The position numbers and the translations under genes are program-made. From NCBI GenBank assembly GCA_013396915.1, contig VWZL01000601.1:393356-457355 (forward strand): DNA of 64,000 nucleotides, given 5' to 3'. Under the pieces are notes generated by a model. The model saw only the letters and a program-made list of their open reading frames with translations, had not been told where the DNA came from and did not search any database. Positions 47,432 to 60,400 of the stretch are shown here, one piece after another. Origin of the DNA: Stercorarius parasiticus. Its lineage: Eukaryota; Chordata; Aves; Charadriiformes; Stercorariidae. Numbering within the stretch: position 1 is the first letter of the stretch; the number at the start of each line of letters is the position of its first letter.

Positions 47432-50400
47432 TGCAAAGGAGAGGTAATAAAGTAAGGAAAAATAACTTCTGCAACAGTTTGTTCTCATGCTGTGTTTTCA
47501 TACTGAGGATTGGCCAAGAATATAGCTTTAATTTTATTCTACTTCCAGACTATGGTGGTTTTAGAAGGAGATAAGAAAGGTGTCTGAGTAAAAAATAGAG
47601 AAGATATAAAGAAAAATAATACGTACCTGTTGTGCATGGGATATTGGTAAGTAGATTAACAACTCAAATGACCAATCAGTCAATAAATAGTCCTCTCTGA
47701 ATAGAAGTGTGTGTACTTCCACTGCTGAATTAATTCAAGAAAGGACAAGTAAAATGAGAATGAAACAAACACCTAACGTAGGTACTTGTAACTTCATTTA
47801 AGCCCCTGCGTACACAAAATAACAAGCCTTTATGAGAGACACACAAATAATTCAAGCACTTTGGAAAACTTCATCAGTTTGTTAGATAGTGAAGAATTCT
47901 TTGAAATGTATTGGCCAGAACTTCCTTTGTCTGGAGGTTTATTTAAGTATATTTATGCTTTTAAAATGTTTTCCCCCTTTTCTTACCCTCAGACATGCTA
48001 CAAAGGTCTACATTTTCCACCTGAGTTGCACTTAAGAAACAATTTTCACTAGATACCATTTCCACAATATAATGATGAAGAGGAATAGTCAGTAAATCAG
48101 TTCAATATCTTTGCTATCATTTCCTTTGAGAAAAAAGTCCTGAGACAAAAATGTGCAGTGATTATGAGACTGATGCAATATCAAAAAATACATTAATAAA
48201 TAAGTAACAGCAGAGATGCTAATCTTGTTCTAAACAGAAATAATTTACTGAATCCCCAAATGTAGCTTAGCAACATAACTATAAAACAATAGATACGAAT
48301 ATTGAAAAAAACCAAAACCTGTAATAAGATTAAACTAGAAGGACTGTGAGATTTCAAGGCAAATCAGATTAGTTTGCTCAGGATGATCACTGTGTCTGCT
48401 AATTATGAAATTGGCGTCACAGGCAATTTTGTGAGCATTTGTATTATGGACATGCACTTTTTAACTTTGTTTTAACCTTTGTTTATTCTTGTATTTTGGG
48501 TGGAATCCACTAAAAATGGGAACTGGGTGTTGCTGGATCAAGTTTTTAACTCTTAAAAAAGAAATGGCTCAAGACCAAAAGTATGGATCCTAACGTTTTC
48601 CAAACTTGAGATTATGCTTTTACGCTGAAGTTAGACTTTGATCTAGTAAATAGTTAATTGTCGCTTAACAGTCAGCTTACCAGTGGCCCAATTAAAGTTA
48701 TGAGATTGTTGATATTTGTCAGTTCAGACGTGCTTATATGGTTTGTATAGTTGGGGCCTTATAGCCGACTCTGACTTCAGAAGTAAAACAGAAAATAGCA
48801 TAGGTTTCAACAGCTGCATGAAGATACGAATGTAAGTGTTGGTTTTATATCTTAGGCCCTTATCCACTTGGAAGATATATTTTGTTATCTGTTCTACTTC
48901 TAAATTTTTAGATAAATTATGATTTCAGCTGGCTATATTAAAGATTATGGAAAATGACAGAGAGATCGGAATATTGATTTATTTTTAGATGTCATTTTCA
49001 TTGTAACTCCAAATCACGAGGCATCCAGTAATTCTATTAAAAACTTTATGATGTCTCCCTATTCCATTGCTTCAAATATAAATTTTCCTTTGAGAAAACT
49101 GTATCTGCTTTTTAATAAGAATATGTCAACCTGTGGTGCAATGTGTCAGTCCTTTTAGACCTGGTAATCCTGTTTGGATTACTTTACTTTAGATAGATCG
49201 GCCTAAGAGTTTTTTTAAGGAAATTTTAAAATATGAGCATGTTAATCTAATAATATATCTGAGATAGAATGTTTAGATCCAGATTTGACATTTTTCAATG
49301 GATTTGGTGTTCAGTTTCAGGGTTATAGACACAAATATTCATGTTAAAAGTATTCAAGAAATTGCTGCCTGACTGTCAATAAGTAAAATCTCTAGAAGTG
49401 TGTCTGTGTCCATGCAAGAGGGAATAAGTAAACGGTCCAATGACTTCTTATTCCTTATTGCTAATTCTGTCCTCTCCCTCCCAGTGCAAGACCTGAATGA
49501 GCCTTTTACTCACCCATTAAGTATTTGTGGCTGGAAACAACTAAAATTGAACCATACCCATTTAGGGTGTCACTTGCGTCTCATTGAGCTCTTCTCTCTG
49601 GCAGAGGTCTTTTTCTTTTTGAGAGTGATCACAAAAAGACTCAGAGCTAGAGTAGCAGCACTACCATTCCAATGATTTTTTTAAAATATTGTGCAGAAAA
49701 GTGGGCCCAATTAAAGGGATACGAGTGTTGTATGTTGAGCAGATCATTTATTTTCATCTTGTCTGGGACTGAATTTATCAGTTGCTAGTTCCCACAAAGA
49801 AGTAAGGTCCAAATATTCTTTCGTAGATCAATATATGGCAGTGTTGCTCATCATTGGCATCTGTCTATTGTTGCCAGAAAGCGCACATTCGTGATTTTAG
49901 CAAATCTTCTCTTTTTATGACTTGTAGAATCCTTATTGCACAGTCATCTCCAGCTTCCATGTCCTGTGTTCCCTAAATGAATGCCATCTTATAAAACACA
50001 GTATGTAAGCACATGAAAATACACCTGCAAGAGCTAAAATTACCTTAAGCAAAATAGAAATGAATCTTTTCCTATTGTAACAGACGTGTTAGAGGCTGAA
50101 TAGTACATTTTCAAAGTTATAAAACATTTGAAATTGCTTTCTCTCTCTCCACCTTCCCTTTAAGATGCCTTTTTCTGTATCCAAAACAGTGAACAAAAGT
50201 AAATCAAACAGTATATTAAATGGCTGGAGAAGAGACTGAATATCATCTAGTGTGCAGTACTGAAGAATTATAGCCAGAATTTGGCATATGGCTTACCTCT
50301 AATTCCCGTATGCATTATTTTGTTAACATATATATATACTACTGTCAGCGTAATTCATTCTGAATTAGAAAAGTGAAGGAAACTCATCCAAAACTAAATG

Positions 50401-52349
50401 GGAAGAGCAGCAAGTCAGAAGGGAATCTGGATTGCTGACAAACTGGGACAAGTAATGACCATGGCATGGTCACTAATGCAGGCTGAAATGAGGTGCTTGT
50501 CCTCTCTTTAGGGGAGAGGGGGAATTGATGATAAGATCTGGAGCCAGCACAGTCTGTGCATCTGTTAAGTGGTTTGAATGCAGCAGAAACTGATTATAGA
50601 ACTTCTCTCTATATATTCTCAAAAGAAGAAAAGACCCTGAGGCAATTCAGTGCATCCTCAAAGCAAGCCTAGCAACACATGACACTGTGCCTCAAATTTA
50701 AGCCAGTGAGTCTGCTTCTAGTGGATAATGGGTCTGTTGGATTTCTAGGCCTGTTCAGCCTTTCATGTCCTCTCTGAAATCCTTTAGGAAAGTACTCAAG
50801 TACTAAAACATGAACAGTTTCTATCTAATAGTCATATCCACATATTTTTCGGCGACCTCTTGTTCATCTATATGTAAGGTCTGCTGTTGACCTCAGATTG
50901 CTTCTTTTCGCTACCCACAATTAAACCAGAGCCTGACATAGTAACAACAGGAAGAGAAAGGAGGACATTAACTCTGAGGGTAATTTGGCGATTTGAGTTG
51001 AACCATACCCAAGGCCACAACAAAGTATGTAGGTTTGGGTTTTCTATTCCCAAAGCAAATCAGCAGAGATTCAGGTGGAGCCAGACGTCACACCTGAAGG
51101 TATGGAATATTTGCTCTAGCTGAGGTCAGAACTTACAGGCTATCATGCTTCTTGGCCTCATCTTGCTGCATCAAAGCCTATATAAACTATATCCATCAAA
51201 CAATACTGATCACTAGTTAGCTGTGAACTTCAGCCATGTTTGAACCAATTCTGGCAGAAATCGCTAGCATCACTGTTTCTGAGAGAAATCTGTTACTGAT
51301 TTTGACTTTTGTTTTCTTTACATAAAAAGATTTCATCAGAACTGTTTCTATTTGTTCTGCACTCAGATGAAAGAAGATTGTGTAGAATGTGAAAGAAGTA
51401 GACAATAGCATTTTTAAAAGTGTCTGAAGAAAGCACACAGTTCTCACTGTGTTCTCTTACGTGTTACCAAAAATCCTTACTCAAATGGAAAGGAGGTACA
51501 TTTTTTCTACATTCAGAAAATTCAAACGATGACTGTATTCTGTTTCAAACTTAAAGTTTAATGGAAGCAGACTGCCATTTTTAAAATTTACCTACGGTAT
51601 GATACTTTATTATCTTTTTTTTTTTCTCTTAAAAAACCAATATTTATTTTTGGTGCATATTTTGGGGTGGGTCTGACTGTTACAAACAAAGCCATAAATA
51701 AACACGCAGAATTGTAAATATATCATTGTTTTCCTAATCACAAAACTGCATTTCAGCGTCGTCTGATTGCTGTCGTTATAAATTATACAGAAATTGAAAA
51801 AATGAATTAATTGTGAAGACCTAGAAATAAAAAAATGCTTAATTTTAAACTTTGGATTTTTGTAAGCTGTCGTCTCCTGTATGAACTTTAGAGCTTGGTT
51901 TTCCAAAAATAAAATTGAAGAATAAGTTAAATATTAGGATTTTCCAAGAATTTGTCCGTCGTATTTAGATATGCTGTAAATTAAGATTCACCTCCGGCTG
52001 ACTGGAATTAGCCAATGCTCTGAGTAGCTGTAGCTAATTTAGGCACCTAGTATCTTATTTCTTGCGATTTATAAAAAGGTCATACTAGCCTGTTTGCATT
52101 GCATCTCTAATGTCTTGAGATTTCTCTAGTACTTTGTTTTGTTTCTGGTACTTGGCTATCATTAACAATTTGGAGGACGATAGCGTTAAAGGTATCAAAG
52201 ACTGATTTCCCTATTTTTGTGGTTTGCTTACATTTCACCATTATCTACCTTTTCTATGCTGCAGAGAATGTTTCGACAGCTCAAAATTTTGCATCTTTAA
52301 ACTACTTTTCCCTTTAAAAATATAAGAACAACAACATCTGGAGCTGGCA
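47432..52349. other. AT-rich non-coding DNA, no gene recognised
   Basis: About 4.9 kb with short frames only. The texture at 48590-49250 and 51560-51930 (dense TAAT, ATTA and TTTAT words, few CpG, no repeat similarity) suggests possible conserved non-coding elements. This cannot be tested without alignment. Confidence 0.45.
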
Positions 52350-52580
52350 TGTGTCATTGCAAAGCCGCTCTCCATCATCTTCGAAAGGTCATGGAGAAAA
52401 GGAGAGGTGCCTGAGGACTGGAGGAAAACTAATGTCACACTAGTCTTCAAAAAGGGCAAGATGGAGGACCCAGAAACTACAGGCCAGTCAGCCTCGCCTC
52501 CATCCCTGGTAAGGTGATGGAACAGTTCATTCTGGATGTCATCTCTCAGCATGTAGAAGAAAAAAAGACCATCGGGAGTG
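52350..52580 (+). mobile_element. CR1 LINE fragment, N-terminal RT region, plus strand
   Basis: One plus frame reads I-A-K-P-L-S-I-I-F, then G-E-V-P-E-D-W, then N-V-T-L-V-F-K-K-G-K, matching the start of the CR1 reverse-transcriptase domain. A frame shift follows, and homologous sequence continues to 'gaccatcgggagtgg'. It ends where an opposite-strand CR1 piece begins at 52582. The catalytic Y/F-x-D-D region is absent. An apparent 103-codon minus frame over this segment is antisense and not a gene. Confidence 0.9.
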
Positions 52581-52581
52581 G

Positions 52582-53460
52582 CTAATCAGGCAATGTCTCT
52601 GTATTTCTCCCAAGCTACTCATCCTTGCTTCCACGCTCTGTATACTTTATTTTTGTGTTTGAGTTTGGCCAGGAGATCCTTGTTCATCCATGCAGGCTCC
52701 TGGCATTTTTTCTCACCTCTCACTGGTGGTATGGACTGCATTTGCATTTTCTTAGGCCCCTCTTCTCTCTAGGACTCTATCACACAGGATTCTTCCAAGC
52801 AGATTTTTTAAGATACTAAAATCTGCTCTCATGAAGTCCAGAGCTGTGATCTTGCTTTTTACCCTCCCTGCTTTCCTCAGGATCCTAAACTCCACCATCT
52901 TGTGGTCACTGCAGCCAAGGCTGCCTTTGACCTTCACATCCCCAGCAAGGCTCTCATTGGTCAGTATGAGGTCTTATAGAGCATGTCTCCTTGTTGTCTC
53001 CTCTATCACTTGGATGAGGAAGTCGTCTTCAGTGCACTCCATGAACATCCTGGATTCCTTATGTCCTCCTGTTGTCCCTCCTGCAGCTATCACAGTGGTC
53101 AAAAAGTCCTGCATGAAGATCGGGGCCTCCAAACATCAGGCTGCTTCTATCTATCTGTAGAGGGCCTCTCTTCTTCCTGGTCAGGCAGCCTATAGCAGAC
53201 ATCCACTATAATGTCCCCTGTTACCTGTCCTCTTTTTAATCCTACTCTATAAACTCTCAGTTGGCTCCTTACCCATCCCCAGGCAGAGCTCCGTGCACTC
53301 CATCTGTTCTTTCACATCAAGGGCAAATCCTTCTCCTCTTCCCATCCTGTACTTCCTAAAGAGCCTGTATCTCTCCATTGCAAAGCGCAGATCATAGGAG
53401 ACATCCCACCACGTGTCCATGATCCCAACATGATTGCAGTCCTACAGTTGCACAGGTTGA
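52582..53460 (-). mobile_element. CR1 LINE fragment, endonuclease and linker, minus strand
   Basis: Read on the minus strand from about 53460, it starts with the endonuclease N-terminal region (a decayed stretch equivalent to the E-T-W region at about 53390-53420). It reaches the conserved G-C-S-D-H-K-M-V-E-F motif near 52905-52935 and then L-D-F-x-R-A-D-F and L-L-G-R-I. It finishes in the linker with an A-W-M-N-K-like segment near 52690, stopping at 52582. Several frameshifts and stops. It holds the part of ORF2 that normally precedes the RT fragment next to it, but in the opposite orientation. Confidence 0.9.
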
Positions 53461-56400
53461 GAAAACAGGTATTAGTAGTGCACCTGTGTTTTTTTCTGTG
53501 CATCAGTTGAGCCTCCCATCAGATACATTAAATCATTCCATTAATTTCTAATTTCATCTTGTTATATTTTAGCACAAATGATGTCAGTACAGTCATTGAG
53601 ACACATAACACACTTTCTCATTTCATCTCACTCAGTCTGTCTCCTTATTTGTAATTTTTTTCTATTAAGATTCATTTCTGTGGCTGTGACATTTTATGAA
53701 TCTTCATCCACTTATCAACACTTAAAGGTACCACTGGGATAGGCCAAGTAGACCCTAATTATAACAAAAGGTGTAAATATATTCCCATTCTTTTTTATCT
53801 GTTAATGATGTGCTACACTTGTCTTGAAAAGCATATTTGACGTGGATTCAACTTATCACAGTTGAATTGGGGAAAATCTGTTGGAATACCCTTAAATTTG
53901 TATGTTTGCTATTGATCTCAGATATCACGGCTTCACAATTAATATCTGAAAGAAAAAACAACATTAATCTCTCCTGGGGAAAAAAATGCTATCAGCTTTC
54001 CAAGGCAAGTAAGCAGTGACAGTTTTGTGTTGTTTGGCGCAGCTTCTGTGTTTACCATGCAGTTTAAGATATTGAACTATGTGATTAATGTTTTGCTAAA
54101 ATATAATCTCCCAGGATTACCTTGCATTGTCAGTGCAGCAGAAAACATGATCATTCCTCTTAAGGAGTTACTAAGAGAATTATCTATATTTCAAAGAGAG
54201 TTAAATTCATCACTTCCTGAAAAGAATTTTTTTTTCCAATTGCCTTTTATCTTTCTGCAGTTTTCCATTAGAAAGTAAAATAACATTATTTGTCTCTGTT
54301 AGATACAACAATCCAGGAAAATATTGCTGCACCCTGGATGTCATTAGGATTAAATATTCCTTCTCTTCTCTTCTCGTTTCGGTGAAAACAGTTACCTACT
54401 TGTAAAAACACAAACACAAGCTGGGTGTCGCTTGGATTAATTAGACCTCTGCCTCTTTTCTTTCCTGTCTTAAAAAAAAAATCTGAATTAATATTTTAAA
54501 CAAGGTTTACCAAGATTAATCCACTGCACGTTTTCAGAGAAAGCTGAGATAATGGTTAATAACTTCTTAACAATGCAGAAATCAAAATGATATAACAAGT
54601 TTTCCCTCCCAGTTTTAGTGTAAACTCTGGCCAGCCAGAGGTTTTTGTTGTGTTGTGGTGGTTTTTTTTAACTGATGGAGCAAAAGAGGTTTGTCCTTTT
54701 TTCTCTTCTGGCCCAAGCCAAAATATCATCATTATATATATTAGATAGTATAGCTAAAAGCACCAACCCTGAGAGATTTTTACAAATCATTTGGCTCAAG
54801 AAAGAGGTTTAAAAGGAATATTTCAGGACGTAGAATTCTATAAGAGCAAATTCCTATCATCTTCAGTAGCTTCTGGCTGCATGGCAAACTGACATTTTAT
54901 ACGCGTATAAACGGTCTATGTTTATGTACAGTATGCAGTATATGTATACACACAACACATATACTAGGAATTTGCAGAAAGACTGAAAAGACCTGTTTTC
55001 TTGCTCACTGCAATGCAATGCTAACTTTGAAGCTCAAAAATGTCAGGAGACATTGTTATGATCATTAATTTATTTTTTCATCTTTTCAACATAATGCCAC
55101 GGTATGGCTTAAATTCTCATCTCTATCCAAAAGATAGATATGTGTGCCAGGAGTTTGCCATGGCTAGTTTCCAATAGCTTTAGTAACGGACTTCTGTTAT
55201 TCCCTTGGGAAATGATTTGGCAGTTAAAATCTCTCTGTTAGGAAACTTTCTCTTATAACTTCTGTTGTTTTTTTTTAACTGCTCAGCATGAGCCCATTTG
55301 TCCTATTATGTCTCAGTCCATAAAATACTTAACAATTATCAATCAAAAGAAGAGAAAGTAGGTGTGTGACACAAGAGTGAATTTGCTAAAGAAAGGGAGA
55401 GAAAGAGAGGTGAAAAATCATGAAGGCTATAGTTCAGGAGATCTTTCCAGCATTTTTTTAAAGTTTCCCTAAAGTGAATGAACCTAGGCGCGAGCTTATG
55501 TACTCTTCTGAATGTAGGTGGGCTTTGAACTGTGAGCCTGAATAAAGACTTCTTTTTGGTTTGGGAAAGAAAACCTATATTCTTTTGAAAACAAAGCCTT
55601 CTAAGATGAACAAAGTTGTTTTGTCTGGTGTATAAAAATACACACAGACTCACATTTTTGCTTGTGTTTTCAGTGAAGGTTCATGCACCTTTTTGCTTTT
55701 GAAAATATTAGGGATGCAAGGGAATGAGATTGCTTAGAGCTGCCCTACACGAGGTGTACATCAATTGGTATCAGTTAATCATGTTGTTTCAGATCATGTA
55801 GTCCAACTTCTGTCTATCTTTCTCAGTATTTCTAAGTGTGATATGCTTTAACGTAACTATTCACATTCTTAGCAGACAAGTCAACCCAGTTATTGAATCA
55901 CATTTCAGGCTGTTTTTCACTTTTCAAGACTGCAATGATTTATAGAAGTATGTATTAGAAAGGAAAATATATGGTTATTGTGAAATTTACAGCAAGCAGT
56001 TATTCCTTGTGTACCTTGTTTTCAAAAAACAACCCATCTCTATTAATCTTAGAGTGCTATTATAGTGTATATTCTAACCTGGAAAACAGTGTGGTACTTA
56101 CTTGTACTCTACATACAATAAATCATATACCGCTTCGCCGATGAGAGCCTATATTACCGAAATTCTGCCACAAACCTGAAGAAGAGTAGAGGGTGACTTC
56201 CTTATTTAAAACGGAGTTCAACCCATCTCTGGATATTAAATCATTATTGACAGGAACAGCTTTTATCAGTCATACTCATAAAAATAACTTGGAACATATA
56301 AAATACTGCCTGTCACTGGAAAGAAACAAGTTAATTTTTTCGCACTGCAAAAGTACATGACTTAAAGATTTTAAAAATTTAAGGAGACAGATTTAAAATT

Positions 56401-57024
56401 TGTACAGGTATTAATACTGAAATTCTTCTAAGACTGATTACCAAGTAATGTTAACTCATTATTTAGTTATGAACTTCTTTCTCTAAAAGTATTAGAGTGA
56501 TAATAAAAAATGTTACTGCATTAATGATTCTGGATCTGTGATACTGACTACTGTAATGTTTATGTCAAACAGTAGTAATCCGTGGAGCTTATAATGGATG
56601 GAAAAGCCACTTAATTAAATATCAGCAGCATATCACTGAAGACTTACTAACACAGAGATGCTGTTTAATTAAATACCTCTGGTACAGCATGCAGCATGCA
56701 TGTTTTGTTGTTCTCACGTGAAATTCATGCAACTACACATTAAATTGGTGCTGATTCATTATCCAATGTATGAATGAGCAAACAGGCATAGGAAGCTTAC
56801 TCAGCCTTTATCAATTTTTCAAAACCATTTCTCCACTCTCCATTAACAATGCTTGTTCTTAAATATACTGAGTAGAGGAGTAAATGACAGGCGAAATGCA
56901 AACAGACGTGACAGGAGGCAGTAATTAGAGGCTGTCTTGGCCAGAGAATTTTTCAAAAGTGCCATGTAATGTAATTTAAAATAGTTGGTCCGAGTTCTAC
57001 AAAAGACTTGCCTTGGCTTTACAT
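53461..57024. other. AT-rich non-coding DNA
   Basis: No gene recognised. A stretch near 55790-55900 has a faint CR1-like phrase ('agatcatgtagtccaactt') but is too diverged to call. The segment 56500-56960 has the look of a conserved regulatory element (see findings). Confidence 0.45.
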
Positions 57025-57456
57025 AGATCAGGACTTTGGCCTTTTGAGGGATCTGCTTGGTAGGGTAACATGGGATAAAGCACTAGGAGAGGGGCCCAAG
57101 GAAGCTGGTTAGTATTCAAGGATCACCTCCTCCAAGCTCAGGACCTATGCATCCCAACAAAGACGAAGCCAGGCAAAAACACCAGGAGGCCTGCATGGAT
57201 GAACAAGGTGCTCCTGGACACACTCAAAAGCAAAAAGGAGGCCTACAGAGGGTGGAAGCAAGGACAGGTAGCCTGGGAGGAATACAGAGAAGCTGTCCAA
57301 GCAGCCAGAGATCAGGTTAGGAAAGATAAAGACCAGATAGACTTAAATCTGACCTGGGTTTTCAAGTCCTAATTGGACAAAGCCACAAGCAACTTGGTCT
57401 GAACTGCACTAGAGACCTTCTGAGGTGCCTTCCAACCCCAGTGACTGTATGATTTT
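57025..57456 (+). mobile_element. CR1 LINE with RT deleted: linker joined to 3' end, plus strand
   Basis: From 57025 a frame reads D-F-G-L-L-R-D-L-L-G, then F-K-D-H-L-L-Q-A-Q, then R-R-P-A-W-M-N-K and [12 protein letters not shown]. This is the ORF2 linker between endonuclease and reverse transcriptase. Near 57360 it passes directly into CR1 3' UTR ('aattggacaaagccacaagcaacttggtctgaac...ggtgccttccaacccc') and ends near 57456. The whole reverse transcriptase, more than a kilobase in full-length elements, is missing between these parts. Confidence 0.92.
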
Positions 57457-60400
57457 CTGAAAATGGCGGGGAGAGGTGGAGGAGCGAAAGGTGCATGTCT
57501 CTAATGAAATAGAATAATCACAACATCAAGTAGAGCTGTTAGGAACAGAGGCGTTACGAGTGTTTTGTGTAATAAGTATGTCTCTTAGTTTACCTGTATG
57601 ATGTTCCCCGATATATCAGAACGGTATATCACAATGCCCGAAATTAAATCAAAGGAGATGTAGGAGGGCAAATGCAGGTGGCAGATATAAGTTCCCTGAT
57701 GGAATGAATATCAAATGTCGTTAGAAATGCTTCTGCCTTGACACCTGGTAGGTTCATTTATAATGAATCAAACTAAAGATCTGGGATTTGATGATCAAAG
57801 GGCATAAGAGAGCCTTAAAAATACTAGTCAAAGCTTGGCAGTGAGTAGAGGCAGGGGATAAGTAGTTGATTAAGATGTCAAGGATGCCACTGACTTTGAG
57901 ACAAGGAACATGCTTCAACAGTGCAAGCTGTCCCTCACAACCCAGAGACTGAGGTCACCAGGCTAAAAACAGTTTATTAAACCTTGTCAGGGAAGATAAA
58001 GGTGTAGGAGAAATATACAGAAAACTTTTTGGTTTTTTTCACCAATACATTTCCTCTGCTTGTCTTGCACCTTTTTAGATGAAAGAATAAAAATAATCCA
58101 GTTTGTAGAAAATGTCTGTTAGTCACTTTAAACAGCTCAGTCTATACTGTCTCTGAAAAGTGAATTCATTTAGCGTTAAGCTCCACTGAACCTGTTGCAT
58201 TGTCACAATTAGAGATAGAGGTAGCTTGTACCAAGGAAGGTCTCATCGTGGTTGTAAGTCTGGATCTGGTCTTGAGAAAGATGAGACCTGTCACCTGAGC
58301 AGCTCATTGAGACAAAGGAGAATTTCATCACGTAGTAACACAAGCTAAGTCACGCGTGCCAGCTAGATTAATTTTACTGAAACACTGTTTTAAAGCTTTA
58401 GCTCCTGCAGTATTATGGCCTTACTGAGAAACAAAGTGTATTCACAGGTCCTTAGGCAGGTTGAGATACACCTCACAAGTAGCTGAGGATAGAGATTTAA
58501 CATGAAAAGAAAGACCTGATCTTCAAATTCTAAGCTATAATGTGTTGACTCCCCTTGAGTGATGTTCCCCTTAGAACTGAAAAGTGTCCTTGTACTGATC
58601 CACCAGGACAAAACCCAAGCTGTCATTTATGGAAGCACTTCTGTAGTCCAGCTGAGCATTTGCAAAATGTTTTATTTTGGGAGGAGGGCAAAACCCAAAA
58701 GGAATCAGGTTAAATGTGAGAAAAACTCCCCTTTCTGTTCTGCACTCATGAAATTGTCTTACATTTGAAATAGTTTTGAAGCTGTCCTGCAGAGGGGTTC
58801 CTGCCATTAGGGAATCTTATTGATACTTTACTTTCCTTGTCAAAGTATGCTGAACTTCAAAGGAACACCCCCTGTTACCCATCTTCCTGGGGGTGGCTTG
58901 CCTGGGACCACCACCAGTATTAGAAGAATTGTAAAAAACAATGGTAAGTTTTAGCACAGTGGATTTCGACCGTACAGTGGGAAAGGAACTGAAGAAGAGA
59001 TCAGAAGATCCCTCTTCTCCTGTTGCTGAGGGAGGTGTCACTTCTTGCTATTCCCTTGTACATCCTTATGCCTCGTGGTGTAGCAGATGGGGCATTGTTC
59101 AGGCCGGAACAGCTGCCTGCACCTGAGGGAGGCTCTGCCTGGAACTCTTTTGGGAAGGGGCTAGACTGCGTGACATACTGGAGTCCTTGCCAGGCCTGTT
59201 AAAAAAGACCTTTTCATATTGAAGGGAGATTGAGCCTTCAGCTCTTCCGAACAGTCTAAGGCTTGATTAGAGGTGAGCAAGGAATTGCATGATTTTTTTC
59301 CTCCCAAAAAGAAACACCTGTCGTTAATGCAGACTTTCAGGGTTCTGTTTCCTATTTAAAGTTCCTTAGTTCCACTGTGTTGACTTGGGAAAAACGTTAA
59401 GAAACCAGAAAAACTTCATAATGTTAGGGTGATGCCTCTGAAATCTGTACTGTCCAAAATCAGGACTTGCTCTTTGTCGCTGTGTGCTGTGATCTTCAGA
59501 TCAATGTGTCAGACTGGAAGTTTTAAAGGTGTCAAAAATCTCCTTTGAGACCCTACATGTGCAATAGGTGTCTGTAGAATGGGGATAAAATCCCACTTCT
59601 ACAATTTTGCATGTATTTAGATCCTAAAATTGTTAGGGAAGTGTTGCGTTTTCAGATGTCTATGCATAGATGCTGGAATACTGAAATCCTGGCCTGCATG
59701 GGGCCTAAGCAAATAAGTGTAAAATAATTACTTATTTTAATGTAATGTAATAATAATTAATAGGCCTTCTATTTATCAGAAAATGAGTAATTTTTCTGTG
59801 ATGGAATTTGAGCCTTATATTCTATTGCACAAGATATCCTACTTTTTAAAATGGTTCACATGTAAAGCAGAAAACCTTTTTTATTCGTTCAAATTAGTAA
59901 AACGCAACTATTTTTGCACAATATGAAAACAGCTTTTGATTAGTTTCTGATAGTTTTCGTCTCTTCTTTAGAGTGAAAAAGACAAAGTTTTAATTAAATA
60001 AGAAATTTGGCAGGCAATTCCTTAGTCATTAATCTGGTCTGGTGCTTTCTGCTATTTATATTAAAAAATGGCTCTGTACAATTATGAAATTAATTCCTAA
60101 TAAATGACCAATTCTTATGTAGGTTTAATAGACTCAAGCCTCTAGTGCACGGAAAGCAGTCAAAGGCTTTTGAATTAATTGTATTCTTCACCACATTACA
60201 ATAAGTTCTGATATGATAACAGATGAGCATCCTAACCCTGTGATTTTTATGGTTATCCCAACAGACTTTTTTTCATAGCCCAATATAAATCAGGTTAGTT
60301 CTGTCACAGATAAAAATACTGCAATATGGGAAACTAAATATCTTATAATCTCAAATGTTTTATGTCCTTGTGAAAATTCTTTATGAAATACAAAGATGAA

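Noticed and set aside
52241..52552. 103-codon minus-strand frame
   Set aside because: It is antisense to the plus-strand CR1 reverse-transcriptase fragment.
55756..55925. Possible old CR1 fragment on the minus strand
   Set aside because: Only the phrase 'agatcatgtagtccaactt' resembles CR1. The rest is too diverged to support a call by eye.
58550..59260. Relatively GC-rich stretch as a gene
   Set aside because: Frames are short on both strands and no motif or convincing exon structure was found.
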